Shown: positions 8,174 to 17,389, counted from the first letter of the stretch. The stretch: 30,947 nucleotides of DNA from Odoribacter sp. (GCA_020024465.1 JAHHTT010000025.1:1-30947); one strand, 5' to 3'. Notes: a model not told the origin generated them from the sequence alone. Made by a program: numbers and translations.

Positions 8174-8230
8174 TGGTGATATAGAAAAGATGTCTTTTAA
8201 AAAGATACATTTTGACTAAAATATGATATT

Positions 8231-10021
8231 ATGACAAAGCAAGCAAGATTTATCGGAGAATATCCGAAAGTAGGAATCCGTCCAGTTATTGACGGACGTC
8301 AGGGAGGAGTTCGTGAGTCCTTGGAAGTGCAAACGATGGATATGGCAAAGAATGTGGCGAATTTAATTAGCAATAAATTGAAATATAGCGATGGAACTGC
8401 TGTGCAGTGTGTGATTGCCGATTCGACAATAGGTCGTGTACCGGAAGCAGCAGCCTGTGCTGAAAAGTTTCGTAGAGAAGGAGTCGGAGTGGTGATTTCT
8501 GTTACACCATGTTGGTGTTATGGTAGTGAGACAATTGATTACGATTCCCGTATGCCTCAAGCTATTTGGGGATTTAATGGAACAGAACGGCCGGGGGCGG
8601 TGTATTTGGCAGCCGCATTAGCCGCTCATGCTCAAAAAGGTATGCCTGCTTTTGGCATTTATGGACATGATGTACAGGATGCTGATGATAAGAGTATTCC
8701 GGAAGATGTAAAAGAGAAACTACTGCGTTTTGCGAGAGCGGGTATTGCTGTTGCAACCATGCGGGGTAAAAGTTATCTTTCTATTGGCAATGTGGCAATG
8801 GGTATTGCAGGAAGCATTGTGGATGCGAATTTCTTCCAGACTTATTTGGGTATGCGTAATGAGCAGGTGGATATGAGCGAAATTGTACGTCGTATTGATG
8901 AAGGTATTTACGACAAAGAGGAATATACCAGGGCAATGGCATGGGTAGAGAAATATTGTAAGGTTAATGAAGGCACGGATTTTAATATTCCGGAAAAACG
9001 GAAGAATCGTCAGGAATTAGATGCAGATTGGGAATATGTGGTGAAAATGTTTATGATTTTCCGTGACCTGATGTGTGGAAATGCAAAATTAAAAGAATTG
9101 GGATTCAAGGAAGAGGCTTTGGGACACAATGCTATTTTGGGAGGTTTTCAAGGACAGCGTCAATGGACAGACCATTTCCCGAATGGTGATTTTGCAGAGG
9201 CTTTTATGAACACTTCTTTTGATTGGAATGGAATTCGGGAACCATTTGCTTTTGCAACAGAGAATGACTCATTGAATGGTGTTGCTATGTTGTTTGGTAA
9301 ATTGTTGTCAAATACTGCTCAGATATTCGCCGATGTGCGTACCTATTGGAGTCCTGCGGCTGTGGAGCGTGTTACTGGGAAAAAATTAACGGGAGCTGCT
9401 GCCAATGGTATTATTCATTTGATCAATTCCGGTGCAGCAACTTTAGACGGAAGTGGCGAACAGGACAGTCATGGAGAACCGGCAATGAAGCCGTTTTGGG
9501 AAATTACAAAGGAAGAAACCGAGAAGTGTCTGCAAGCTACAACTTGGTATCCTGCTAATCGAGACTATTTCCGGGGAGGCGGTTTTTCTTCTAATTTTCT
9601 TTCTAAGGGAGGAATGCCTGTTACCATGATGCGTGTAAATATTGTAAAAGGTTTAGGACCTGTATTGCAGTTGGCAGAGGGGTATACGGTAGAAATTGAA
9701 CCGGAAGTTCATAAGATTCTTAATGAGCGTACAGACAAGACATGGCCGACCACTTGGTTTGCCCCTCGTTTGACAGGTATCGGAGCTTTCAAGGACGTAT
9801 ACTCTGTAATGAATAATTGGGGTGCCAATCACGGAGCTATCAGTTATGGACACATTGGAGCAGATCTGATTACATTGGCATCCATGCTTAGAATACCTGT
9901 TTGTATGCATAACGTAGATCAGGATAAGATTTTCCGTCCAAGTGCATGGAATGCATTCGGAATGGATCAGGAAGGTGCAGATTATAGGGCATGTCAAAAT
10001 TACGGAGCTCTTTATAAATAA
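8231..10021 (+). CDS. fucI: L-fucose isomerase
   Basis: This enzyme interconverts L-fucose and L-fuculose, the first cytoplasmic step of fucose use; some members also act on D-arabinose. The 596-aa protein matches the family length (about 590). Residues corresponding to the E. coli catalytic/Mn set are visible: Glu344 in ATENDSLNG, Asp368 in FADVRTYWSP and His541 in YGHIGADLITLASML. The Glu-Asp spacing of 24 equals the E. coli one as I remember it. The N-terminal segment PKVGIRPVIDGRQGGVRESLE is also typical. It is the first gene of fucI-fucA-fucK-fucP, all on the plus strand. A hairpin (10038-10060) separates it from fucA. Confidence 0.97.
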   Translation: MTKQARFIGEYPKVGIRPVIDGRQGGVRESLEVQTMDMAKNVANLISNKLKYSDGTAVQCVIADSTIGRVPEAAACAEKFRREGVGVVISVTPCWCYGSETIDYDSRMPQAIWGFNGTERPGAVYLAAALAAHAQKGMPAFGIYGHDVQDADDKSIPEDVKEKLLRFARAGIAVATMRGKSYLSIGNVAMGIAGSIVDANFFQTYLGMRNEQVDMSEIVRRIDEGIYDKEEYTRAMAWVEKYCKVNEGTDFNIPEKRKNRQELDADWEYVVKMFMIFRDLMCGNAKLKELGFKEEALGHNAILGGFQGQRQWTDHFPNGDFAEAFMNTSFDWNGIREPFAFATENDSLNGVAMLFGKLLSNTAQIFADVRTYWSPAAVERVTGKKLTGAAANGIIHLINSGAATLDGSGEQDSHGEPAMKPFWEITKEETEKCLQATTWYPANRDYFRGGGFSSNFLSKGGMPVTMMRVNIVKGLGPVLQLAEGYTVEIEPEVHKILNERTDKTWPTTWFAPRLTGIGAFKDVYSVMNNWGANHGAISYGHIGADLITLASMLRIPVCMHNVDQDKIFRPSAWNAFGMDQEGADYRACQNYGALYK

Positions 10022-10037
10022 CAATAACTTGGGATAG

Positions 10038-10060
10038 AGGGTATCTTTTGCCGATACCTT
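10038..10060 (+). other. Intercistronic hairpin between fucI and fucA
   Basis: GGTATC (10040-10045) pairs with GATACC (10053-10058), extended to eight pairs by G-U and A-U at the base, with loop TTTTGCC. There is no immediate T-run, so it is more likely an mRNA processing or stability element that gives different levels of FucI and FucA than a full terminator. Confidence 0.4.
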
Positions 10061-10081
10061 CTATTTGTTTTAAATGAAAGG

Positions 10082-10729
10082 ATGATGGAAATTACAGAAC
10101 AACAGATAGAACAGTTTTTAGTTGCTGCCCATAATGTGGGTGCTCGTAGATTGACCCGTTGTAGTAGTGGTAATCTGTCTTGGCGTCTTGGAGATATCGC
10201 CTTGGTTTCGGGAACTGGATCTTGGGTGCCGGAATTGCGCAAGGACCAGATTGCTGTTTGTCGTATAGCAGATGGAGTGTCTTTGAATGGAGTGAAGCCT
10301 TCTATGGAAAGTACTTTTCATTTGGGAATATTGAGAAACAGACCGGATGTCAATGTTGTATTGCATTGTCAGAGTATATTTGCAACAACAATTGCTTGTA
10401 TGAAAAACAAGCCGATAAATTTCAATGTGACGGCTGAGTTGCCATGCCATTGTGGAAGTGAAATTGCAGTGGTACCTTATTTCCGCCCTGGTTCTCCAGA
10501 GTTGGCACAGGCTGTTATAGATGCAATGAGGAATCATGATTCTGTGATTTTGGAGAAACATGGCCAAGTGTTTGTCGGTAAGGATTTTAATGATGCTATC
10601 GAAAAGGCGGAGTTCTTGGAAATGGCTTGCGAGATTATTGTGCATGCTGGTTTGAGTTATACAACTTTGACACAGGAGGAGATAGACGATCTCGATAAGT
10701 ATATTTTGGGTAAAGTTCAGAAATACTGA
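10082..10729 (+). CDS. fucA: L-fuculose-1-phosphate aldolase, class II aldolase/adducin family
   Basis: This enzyme cleaves L-fuculose-1-phosphate to dihydroxyacetone phosphate and L-lactaldehyde in the cytoplasm. The 215-aa length matches E. coli FucA (215). Glu76 (MESTFH) is the expected catalytic Glu. His95 (VVLHCQ) and His160 (LEKHGQVFVG) are expected Zn ligands. In the usual HxH zinc pair the second His is replaced here by Gln97, which is worth noting. SSGNLSWR (residues 28-35) is the typical phosphate-binding start. It starts at 10082 or, one codon later, at 10085; fucK begins 7 bp after its stop. Confidence 0.92.
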   Translation: MMEITEQQIEQFLVAAHNVGARRLTRCSSGNLSWRLGDIALVSGTGSWVPELRKDQIAVCRIADGVSLNGVKPSMESTFHLGILRNRPDVNVVLHCQSIFATTIACMKNKPINFNVTAELPCHCGSEIAVVPYFRPGSPELAQAVIDAMRNHDSVILEKHGQVFVGKDFNDAIEKAEFLEMACEIIVHAGLSYTTLTQEEIDDLDKYILGKVQKY

Positions 10730-10736
10730 TGGATTT

Positions 10737-12080
10737 ATGAAGTATATAGCTGCAGATTTCGGAGCGGGTAGTGGACGGGTAATTGTGGGAACTGTCCGCT
10801 CCCATTCAACGGAATTGGAAGAGGTGCATCGATTTCCGAATCGTCAAATCCGGTTGGGCGGTGTTGTGTATTGGGATTTTTTGTCATTGTTTGAAGAATT
10901 GAAAACCGGTTTGCGTAAAGCTTTCTGTAAATATGATGATATTGTAAGCATTGGAGTGGATACCTGGGGCGTTGATTTCGGATTGATAGACAAGCAAGGA
11001 CATTTGGTGTCTAATCCGGTGTGTTATCGAGATCTCCGAACGATAGGTATGTTGGAAAAAGCATTTCGTGTAATTCCTAAAGAGAGATTTTATGCATTGA
11101 CAGGTAATCAGTTTATGGAGATAAACACTGCTTTTCAGTTGTATAGTATGGTTCTTGCAAATGATTCTGCATTGCAGGTCGCTGATAAATTGCTTTTTAC
11201 TCCTGATTTGTTTAATTATTTTCTAACCGGTCGGACATTAAATGAATTTTCGATAGCTTCAACATCGCAACTTTTTAATCTTGATAAGAGTGATTGGGCT
11301 GATGAAATATTTGAAAAATTGAATTTGCCACGTCGTCTGATGCAGAAAATTGTTCCGGCAGGAAGTGTTATCGGTGAATTGTCAGATGAGATTGTTGCCG
11401 AAGTCGGAGGTAAAGGAGTAAAGGTGATTGCAGTGGGTGCGCATGATACGGCAAGTGCTGTGGCTTCGATTGAGGCAAGTGGTGATAATTGGGCTTTTAT
11501 AAGTTCAGGTACGTGGTCATTGATGGGTATTAAAATTGCTGCGCCAATATTGACGGAGGAAGCAATGGAATGTGATTTTACAAATGAAGGAGCTGTTGAT
11601 GGGCAAGTACGTTTTTTGCGTAATATTACTGGATTGTGGCTGTTGCAGAATTTGATGAAAGAGTGGGAAGTATCCGGGATACAACGGACTTATGCAGAGT
11701 TGTTAGAAGAGGCAGAGCAGAGTGATTTTGCTTCAGTAGTCAATGTCGATGATGCTTGTTTTAATAATCCTGCCAATATGGGATGTGCTATCCAGACTTA
11801 TTGTGTGGAACATGGATTGCAGGAGCCTCAAACACAGGGAGAATTTGTGCGGTGTGTTGTACTTTCTTTAGCTCATAAATATGCAGAGGTGAAACAATTA
11901 TTGGAAAAATGTGCAGGGCGCAAAATAGATACTATTTATATTGTTGGTGGAGGTTCTCGTAACCGTCTGTTGAATCGTCTCACGGAACAGTTAACGGGGG
12001 CTAAAGTGGTGTGTGGGGATGCAGAGGCTACTGCTGTTGGAAATATAAAAGTACAGGAGGCTTGCATGAAAAAATATTAA
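10737..12080 (+). CDS. fucK: L-fuculokinase, FGGY family (rhamnulokinase-like)
   Basis: A sugar kinase that phosphorylates L-fuculose at O-1 using ATP. The FGGY fold is shown by the N-terminal FGAGSGRV phosphate loop, VDTWGVDFG (residues 74-82), VGAHDTASAV with the catalytic Asp, ISSGTWSLMG and the C-terminal IVGGGSRNRLLNRL nucleotide site. By sequence it resembles RhaB (rhamnulokinase) more than enterobacterial FucK; this is usual for Bacteroidetes fuc operons. The position between the fuculose-phosphate aldolase and the fucose permease decides in favour of fuculose. At 447 aa it is slightly shorter than typical RhaB, ending soon after the EATAVGN motif. Confidence 0.88.
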   Translation: MKYIAADFGAGSGRVIVGTVRSHSTELEEVHRFPNRQIRLGGVVYWDFLSLFEELKTGLRKAFCKYDDIVSIGVDTWGVDFGLIDKQGHLVSNPVCYRDLRTIGMLEKAFRVIPKERFYALTGNQFMEINTAFQLYSMVLANDSALQVADKLLFTPDLFNYFLTGRTLNEFSIASTSQLFNLDKSDWADEIFEKLNLPRRLMQKIVPAGSVIGELSDEIVAEVGGKGVKVIAVGAHDTASAVASIEASGDNWAFISSGTWSLMGIKIAAPILTEEAMECDFTNEGAVDGQVRFLRNITGLWLLQNLMKEWEVSGIQRTYAELLEEAEQSDFASVVNVDDACFNNPANMGCAIQTYCVEHGLQEPQTQGEFVRCVVLSLAHKYAEVKQLLEKCAGRKIDTIYIVGGGSRNRLLNRLTEQLTGAKVVCGDAEATAVGNIKVQEACMKKY

Positions 12081-12105
12081 TAACTAACTTTAAATCAAAA
12101 TAAAT

Positions 12106-13407
12106 ATGTCTTCAAAAGCATCCTTGATTCCAAGGAATTTAATTCTTCCTTTTATTTTAGTCACAACCTTATTTTTTGCTTGGGGGTTTGCAAATGATAT
12201 TACCAATCCGATGGTTAAAGCTTTTTCTAAAATATTCCGTATGAGTGTAACAGACGGAGCTTTAGTTCAGTTGGCTTTTTATGGAGGGTATTTTGTAATG
12301 GCTTTTCCGGCGGCTCTTTTTATTAGAAAGTATTCATATAAAGCTGGTATTCTATTAGGATTAGGACTTTATGCCTTGGGAGCTTTGCTTTTTATTCCGG
12401 CCAGTTTGTTGGGATTCTATTATCCTTTTTTGATTGCTTATTTTATATTGACTTGTGGATTGTCATTTTTGGAAACCAGTTCTAATCCTTATATTTTGAG
12501 TATGGGAGATGAACGGACAGCGACTCGTCGATTGAATTTGGCACAGGCATTTAACCCGATTGGTTCATTGTTGGGTATGTTTGCTGCGATGGTATTCATA
12601 CAGTCTCGTCTGAATCCGATGAGTACTGCTGAGCGGGCGCAGTTGTCTATGGAAGAGTTTGAAGCTGTAAAGCATGCGGATTTGCAAATATTGATTATGC
12701 CCTATGTAGTTGTTGGTTTGGTTGTATTGTTGCTTTTGGTAGTAATATGTTTTACAAAAATGCCGAAGAATGCCGATACAGACCATTCTTTACATTTGGG
12801 ACGTGCCTTGAAACGAATTTTTTCCATTCCGCGTTACCGGGAGGGTGTTGTTGCACAATTTTTTTATGTAGGTGTGCAGATTATGGCATGGACATTTATC
12901 ATTCAGTATGGTACCCGTATTTTTGTAAATCAGGGGATGACAGAGCAGGAAGGCGAAATTCTTTCGCAGCAATATAATATTGTGGCAATGTCTATTTTTT
13001 GTGTCAGCCGTTTTATCTGTACTTTTTTGTTAAAATATTTTTCTCCAGGGAAATTGTTGATGATGTTGGCTATTGGCGGTGCAATATTGACGGCAGGCGT
13101 GATAGGTTTTCAAGATATTTACGGGTTATATTGTCTGGTGGGTGTTTCTGCCTGTATGTCGCTAATGTTCCCGACAATATATGGTATTGCTCTGCAAGGT
13201 TTGGGGGATGATGCAAAATTTGGAGCTGCAGGACTTATCATGGCAATTCTAGGCGGTTCAATCATGCCTCCATTACAAGCTGCTATTATTGATTGTCAGG
13301 TGGTCATGGGAATGCCTGCAGTCAATATATCCTTTATATTACCGTTTATCTGTTTTATTGTGGTCATGATATATGGCTATAGGAGTTATGCTGTTCACAT
13401 GAAATAG
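12106..13407 (+). CDS. fucP: L-fucose:proton symporter, major facilitator superfamily
   Basis: A 433-residue inner-membrane transporter with about 12 hydrophobic helices. FANDITNP in helix 1 and FLETSSNPY in helix 4 carry the Asp and Glu that correspond to E. coli FucP Asp46 and Glu135, which handle protons and sugar. The helix 4-5 region with ERTATRRLNLAQAFNPIGSLLG is characteristic of the FucP/GluP subfamily. It ends the fuc operon, 25 bp after fucK, and is followed by a strong terminator. The operon supplies uptake, isomerisation, phosphorylation and cleavage, but no lactaldehyde reductase (fucO) or mutarotase (fucU) is present locally. Confidence 0.95.
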   Translation: MSSKASLIPRNLILPFILVTTLFFAWGFANDITNPMVKAFSKIFRMSVTDGALVQLAFYGGYFVMAFPAALFIRKYSYKAGILLGLGLYALGALLFIPASLLGFYYPFLIAYFILTCGLSFLETSSNPYILSMGDERTATRRLNLAQAFNPIGSLLGMFAAMVFIQSRLNPMSTAERAQLSMEEFEAVKHADLQILIMPYVVVGLVVLLLLVVICFTKMPKNADTDHSLHLGRALKRIFSIPRYREGVVAQFFYVGVQIMAWTFIIQYGTRIFVNQGMTEQEGEILSQQYNIVAMSIFCVSRFICTFLLKYFSPGKLLMMLAIGGAILTAGVIGFQDIYGLYCLVGVSACMSLMFPTIYGIALQGLGDDAKFGAAGLIMAILGGSIMPPLQAAIIDCQVVMGMPAVNISFILPFICFIVVMIYGYRSYAVHMK

Positions 13408-13417
13408 ATTGAGTGAA

Positions 13418-13451
13418 AAAATAAAACCGACTTTCAAGTCGGTTTTATTTT
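13418..13451. terminator. Bidirectional intrinsic terminator between fucP and lepA
   Basis: A perfect 16-bp inverted repeat (13418-13433 with 13436-13451; core AAAACCGACTT/AAGTCGGTTTT). It has a T-rich arm on each strand, so it can stop both the rightward fuc operon and the leftward lepA transcript. The lepA stop lies 1 bp beyond it. Confidence 0.9.
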
Positions 13452-13452
13452 A

Positions 13453-15240
13453 TTAATCCAATTTCAAAACAGCCAAGAAAGCTTTTTGTGGAACTTCAAC
13501 ATTTCCGATTTGTTTCATTCGTTTCTTGCCTGCTTTTTGTTTTTCCAGTAATTTTCTTTTGCGTGAAATGTCACCGCCATAACATTTGGCTGTTACGTCT
13601 TTACGGACAGCTTTGATAGTCTCGCGAGCAATTACTTTGGCTCCGATAGCAGCCTGTACTGCAATGTCAAATTGCTGTCTTGGTATTAAATCTTTTAGTT
13701 TTTCGCATATGCGACGCCCGAAAGCATAAGCATTGTCAAAGTGAATCAAAGCAGAGAGGGCATCAACGGATTCTCCATTTAATAAAATGTCAAGTTTAAC
13801 CAAGTTTGCTTTACGATAGCCGGTTTGATAATAATCAAAAGAAGCATACCCTTTTGTAATACTTTTCAATTTGTCGTAGAAATCAAATACAATCTCGCCC
13901 AATGGCATTTCATAAGTTATCTCTATACGATTTCCAGTGTGATACTGTTGGTTAAGCAAAACACCTCGCTTGCCCAAACATAGGGTCATTATAGGACCGA
14001 TATAGTCGGCAGGGGTGATAATTTGTGCTCGAATAAATGGTTCTTCAATATAATCCAAAGTGCTTGCCGGCGGCATATCCGAAGGGTTGTGCATTTCATA
14101 CACATCGCCTTTTGTGGTGTGAGCAATGTACATTACGTTGGGGACCGTTGTAATGACGTTCATATTAAATTCTCTGTCCAAACGCTCTTGTACAATTTCC
14201 ATGTGTAGCATTCCTAAAAATCCGCATCGGAATCCAAATCCCAAGGCTGCGGATGATTCAGGCTCAAAGGTAAGAGATGCATCGTTAAGTTGTAATTTTT
14301 CTATAGATGCGCGTAAATCTTCATAGTCTTCTGATTCAATAGGATATATCCCGGCAAACACCATTGGTTTTACCTCTTCAAATCCGTCAATGGCTACGTC
14401 ACACGGTCTGTTTACATGAGTGATGGTATCTCCGACTTTTACTTCTGAGGATGTTTTGATTCCTGAGATAATATATCCGACATCACCGGTTTTCAATTCC
14501 GTATGGGGTTCCGGTTTGAGACGGAGTACCCCGATTTCGTCTGCGGTATATTCTTTGCCAGTATTAACGAACTTTACCAAATCGCCTGTTTTCAGACTAC
14601 CGTTGATAATACGGCAATAAGTGATGATCCCCCGGAAAGAGTTGAATTCAGAATCAAAAATCAACGCTTGTAGCGGTTGTGTAGGGGAACCTATCGGAGA
14701 TGGTACTCGTTCTACTATGGCATGAAGAATCGCTTCTACTCCTAAGCCGGTTTTACCGCTTGCTTCAATAATATCATCTCGTTTGCATCCGATAAGTTCG
14801 ATAATTTGGTCTTTTACTTCTTCCGGCATGGCATTGGGCATATCCATTTTGTTCAGTACAGGAATGATTTCCAGATTGTTTTCTACTGCAAGATATAGAT
14901 TGGATATGGTTTGAGCCTGTATGCCTTGGGTCGCATCAACAATCAACAAGGCTCCTTCGCAAGCGGCAATAGAGCGCGATACTTCATATGAAAAGTCGAC
15001 ATGTCCGGGGGTGTCAATCAAATTGAGAATGTATTTTGTTCCTTTGTACATGTAGTCCATTTGTATCGCATGACTTTTGATGGTGATGCCGCGTTCGCGT
15101 TCCAAATCCATATCGTCAAGCACTTGGGCTTGCAGGTCTTTGCCGGTGACAGTGCCGGTATATTCCAACAGACGGTCGGCCAAGGTGCTTTTACCATGGT
15201 CGATATGAGCTATGATACAAAAGTTACGGATGTTTTCCAT
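13453..15240 (-). CDS. lepA: Elongation factor 4 (LepA GTPase)
   Basis: Ribosome-associated GTPase implicated in back-translocation and initiation/assembly quality control. The 595-aa length is normal for LepA (about 600). The GTPase motifs are G1 AHIDHGKST (residues 11-19), G3 DTPGH (76-80) and G4 NKMD (130-133). RGITIK is the switch I threonine region. The LepA-specific C-terminal domain ends with the basic segment SRKRKLLEKQKAGKKRMK, which enters the peptidyl-transferase region in LepA structures. It is transcribed alone to the left, divergent from yicC; a minus-strand TATCTTTA (15277-15270) about 30 nt upstream is a possible -7 box. Confidence 0.98.
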   Translation of the reverse strand: MENIRNFCIIAHIDHGKSTLADRLLEYTGTVTGKDLQAQVLDDMDLERERGITIKSHAIQMDYMYKGTKYILNLIDTPGHVDFSYEVSRSIAACEGALLIVDATQGIQAQTISNLYLAVENNLEIIPVLNKMDMPNAMPEEVKDQIIELIGCKRDDIIEASGKTGLGVEAILHAIVERVPSPIGSPTQPLQALIFDSEFNSFRGIITYCRIINGSLKTGDLVKFVNTGKEYTADEIGVLRLKPEPHTELKTGDVGYIISGIKTSSEVKVGDTITHVNRPCDVAIDGFEEVKPMVFAGIYPIESEDYEDLRASIEKLQLNDASLTFEPESSAALGFGFRCGFLGMLHMEIVQERLDREFNMNVITTVPNVMYIAHTTKGDVYEMHNPSDMPPASTLDYIEEPFIRAQIITPADYIGPIMTLCLGKRGVLLNQQYHTGNRIEITYEMPLGEIVFDFYDKLKSITKGYASFDYYQTGYRKANLVKLDILLNGESVDALSALIHFDNAYAFGRRICEKLKDLIPRQQFDIAVQAAIGAKVIARETIKAVRKDVTAKCYGGDISRKRKLLEKQKAGKKRMKQIGNVEVPQKAFLAVLKLD

Positions 15241-15288
15241 ATATTATAAGATACAATTAAATCAGGGCGTAAAGATAGTAAAATTTAG

Positions 15289-15321
15289 TTTGTAAAGTAT
15301 TGTATGTTTTGAGTATCTTTA
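15289..15321 (+). promoter_or_regulatory. Candidate promoter of yicC-gmk-nadD
   Basis: TTTG (15289-15292) is followed after 21 nt by TATCTTTA (15314-15321), one mismatch from TAnnTTTG. The predicted start is about 33 nt before the yicC ATG at 15359. Confidence 0.45.
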
Positions 15322-15358
15322 CAGCGTTTTTAGACAAAGACTCTTTAAATCAAATGCT

Positions 15359-16237
15359 ATGGTAAAATCAATGACCGGATTCGGCAAAACTACAGTTGAA
15401 TTCAAAAATAAGAAAATCGTTATTGAAATTAAAAGTTTAAATTCAAAGCAGTTGGATTTGAATTTGCGGATTCCAAATATTTATAGGGAAAAGGAAATGG
15501 AAATCAGGGGATTGGTAAAAGAATATCTGGATCGAGGTAAAGTGGATATGGTGATTTATTTTGATAATGCCGAGTCTGAAAAGGATGTTATCATCAATTT
15601 TTCGGTAGTGGCTCAATATTTTAATCAGATGCAGAAAATATCAGAGCAGCTGGGAGTAAATACAGACAAGAGTATTTTGTTGCAGACGGTGATGCGTTTC
15701 CCTGATACGCTGCAAGTGAAAGCAGAAGAATTGGATGAAGAGGAATGGAATGCTTTGCATGCAGGTGTGAAAAAAGCATTGGAAGAAATGAATCATTTTC
15801 GTATTCAGGAGGGTGCGGCATTGATAAAAGATATTACTCACCGTATTGCATTGATTCAGGACTTGTCAGCTCAAGTACCGGCTTTTGAAAAACGTCGTAT
15901 AGAAGTGATTCGTCAGAAGTTGCAGGAAAAGCTGGATGAATGGACGGATGTAAAAAATATCGATCAAAATCGTTTGGAACAGGAGATTATCTATTATTTG
16001 GAAAAATTGGATATTACTGAAGAAAAAGTACGCTTGGCTAATCATTGTAAATATTTTTTAGAGACGGTAGAAAAGGAAGAAGCTCCGGGACGGAAAATCG
16101 GTTTTATTGCTCAGGAAATAGGTCGTGAAATCAATACGATGGGGTCTAAGGCAAACGATCATGATATCCAGAAATTGGTAGTAAAGATGAAAGACGAATT
16201 GGAAAAAATCAAAGAGCAGAGTCTTAATGTATTATAA
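15359..16237 (+). CDS. yicC: YicC family endoribonuclease-like protein
   Basis: A 292-aa cytoplasmic protein. The N-terminus MVKSMTGFGK and the C-terminal DUF1732 part (LANHCKYFLETV ... GRKIGFIAQEIGREINTMGSKAND) are unmistakable for YicC. E. coli YicC has been described as an endoribonuclease acting on the small RNA RyhB; the role in Bacteroidetes is not established. Family members are about 290 aa, so it is full length. It is followed immediately by gmk, a gene order conserved in many bacteria, and the three genes yicC-gmk-nadD are packed with 4-5 bp gaps. Confidence 0.95.
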   Translation: MVKSMTGFGKTTVEFKNKKIVIEIKSLNSKQLDLNLRIPNIYREKEMEIRGLVKEYLDRGKVDMVIYFDNAESEKDVIINFSVVAQYFNQMQKISEQLGVNTDKSILLQTVMRFPDTLQVKAEELDEEEWNALHAGVKKALEEMNHFRIQEGAALIKDITHRIALIQDLSAQVPAFEKRRIEVIRQKLQEKLDEWTDVKNIDQNRLEQEIIYYLEKLDITEEKVRLANHCKYFLETVEKEEAPGRKIGFIAQEIGREINTMGSKANDHDIQKLVVKMKDELEKIKEQSLNVL

Positions 16238-16241
16238 TGTC

Positions 16242-16808
16242 ATGGAAGGAAAAGTTGTTATATTTTCGGCTCCGAGCGGTTCAGGTAAAAGCACGATTAT
16301 AAACCATCTGTTAAAAAAGAATTTGGGATTGGAATTTTCCGTTTCAGCTACTTGTCGTTTGCCGCGCGGTAAAGAGCAGCATGGATGCGAATATTATTTT
16401 TTTACACAGGAAGAATTCAAAAAACATATTGATGCCGGTGATTTTTTGGAATATGAAGAAGTTTATCCGGGTTGTTTTTACGGAACTTTATTGAGTGAAG
16501 TTGAAAGAATTTGGGCAAGAGGGAATGCTGTTCTTTTTGATGTAGATGTTGTTGGCGGAATGAATATTAAAAAGAAATTCGGAGAGCATGCATTGTCTGT
16601 TTTTATACAGCCGCCTTCAGTGGAAGAACTGGAAAAACGATTGATAGGACGTGGTACAGATGCTCCTGAAAAAATTCGGGAGCGTATTTCTAAAGCTGAA
16701 TATGAGATGGGGTTTGCAGGACAGTTTGATACGATTGTTGTCAATGACGATTTGAATCAGGCATTAGAAGAAGCTGAACATAAAGTAAAGACATTTTTAT
16801 TATTGTAA
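16242..16808 (+). CDS. gmk: Guanylate kinase
   Basis: Phosphorylates GMP to GDP with ATP in the cytoplasm. The P-loop APSGSGKS is at residues 10-17, followed by the GMP-binding CRLPRGKEQHGCEYYF region and IGRGTD in the lid. I choose the ATG at 16242, giving MEGKVVIFSAPSGSGKST (188 aa), since homologues begin a few residues before the P-loop and this start lies 4 bp after the yicC stop. An in-frame ATG at 16227 would overlap yicC by 11 bp and add MYYNV. The TRxPRxGE motif of most kinases reads CRLPRGKE here. Confidence 0.96.
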   Translation: MEGKVVIFSAPSGSGKSTIINHLLKKNLGLEFSVSATCRLPRGKEQHGCEYYFFTQEEFKKHIDAGDFLEYEEVYPGCFYGTLLSEVERIWARGNAVLFDVDVVGGMNIKKKFGEHALSVFIQPPSVEELEKRLIGRGTDAPEKIRERISKAEYEMGFAGQFDTIVVNDDLNQALEEAEHKVKTFLLL

Positions 16809-16813
16809 AAGCG

Positions 16814-17389
16814 ATGTGTCGTATGAGCTCTATGGTTGGACTTTTTTTCGGTTCTTTTAATCCTTTGCATAACGGCCATTTTAAAATCGCCGAATATTTG
16901 TTGGAGGCTGGATTTTGTACAAAGGTGTGGTTCGTGGTGTCGCCACAGAATCCTTGGAAGATAGACAGTTCGTTATTAGAAGAAAAGAAACGCCTGGAAT
17001 TGGTATCCACTGCTATCGGCAACGATAAACGCATGAAAGCTGTGGATATTGAATTTTCCATGCCCCGACCTTCTTATACTTATCAGACTTTAAGAGTATT
17101 GCAAGAAAATTATCCAAATATGAATTTTGCACTTATAATAGGAGGGGATAATTTTCTGAATTTCAGAGAATGGCGCAATGCTACAGAAATTTTGGCAGAA
17201 TTTCCTATTTTGGTTTATCCGCGTCCCGGGATTTCTCTATTCGGGAGGGCTACCGGAAATGTTACATTGCTTGATGCTCCTTTGGCTGATATTTCATCAA
17301 CAGAGATCCGTCGTAAAGTGAAGATGGGAGAAGATATATCGGAGGATGTTCCGTCTGATATCGTTGATTTAGTGAAGCATTACTATTGA
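16814..17389 (+). CDS. nadD: Nicotinate-nucleotide adenylyltransferase
   Basis: Transfers AMP from ATP to nicotinate mononucleotide to form deamido-NAD, the late step of NAD synthesis. The nucleotidyltransferase signature GSFNPLHNGH and the C-terminal ISSTEIRRKV are visible, together with the FVVSPQNPWK substrate loop. Three in-frame ATGs exist: 16814 (MCRM), 16823 and 16832 (MVGLFFGSF). The last best matches the usual N-terminus a few residues before GSF, so the true protein may be 185 and not 191 aa. It lies 5 bp after gmk and ends the operon. Confidence 0.95.
   Translation: MCRMSSMVGLFFGSFNPLHNGHFKIAEYLLEAGFCTKVWFVVSPQNPWKIDSSLLEEKKRLELVSTAIGNDKRMKAVDIEFSMPRPSYTYQTLRVLQENYPNMNFALIIGGDNFLNFREWRNATEILAEFPILVYPRPGISLFGRATGNVTLLDAPLADISSTEIRRKVKMGEDISEDVPSDIVDLVKHYY

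Noticed and set aside
10118..10645. 175-codon minus-strand frame opposite fucA
   Set aside because: Antisense shadow of a clearly identified aldolase gene.
10737..12080. Rhamnulokinase of a rhamnose operon
   Set aside because: Sequence is RhaB-like, but no rhaA or rhaD accompanies it; it lies between fucA and fucP, where Bacteroidetes carry their fuculokinase.
16227..16241. Upstream ATG for gmk overlapping yicC by 11 bp
   Set aside because: The ATG at 16242 gives the N-terminus seen in the family and a 4-bp gap.
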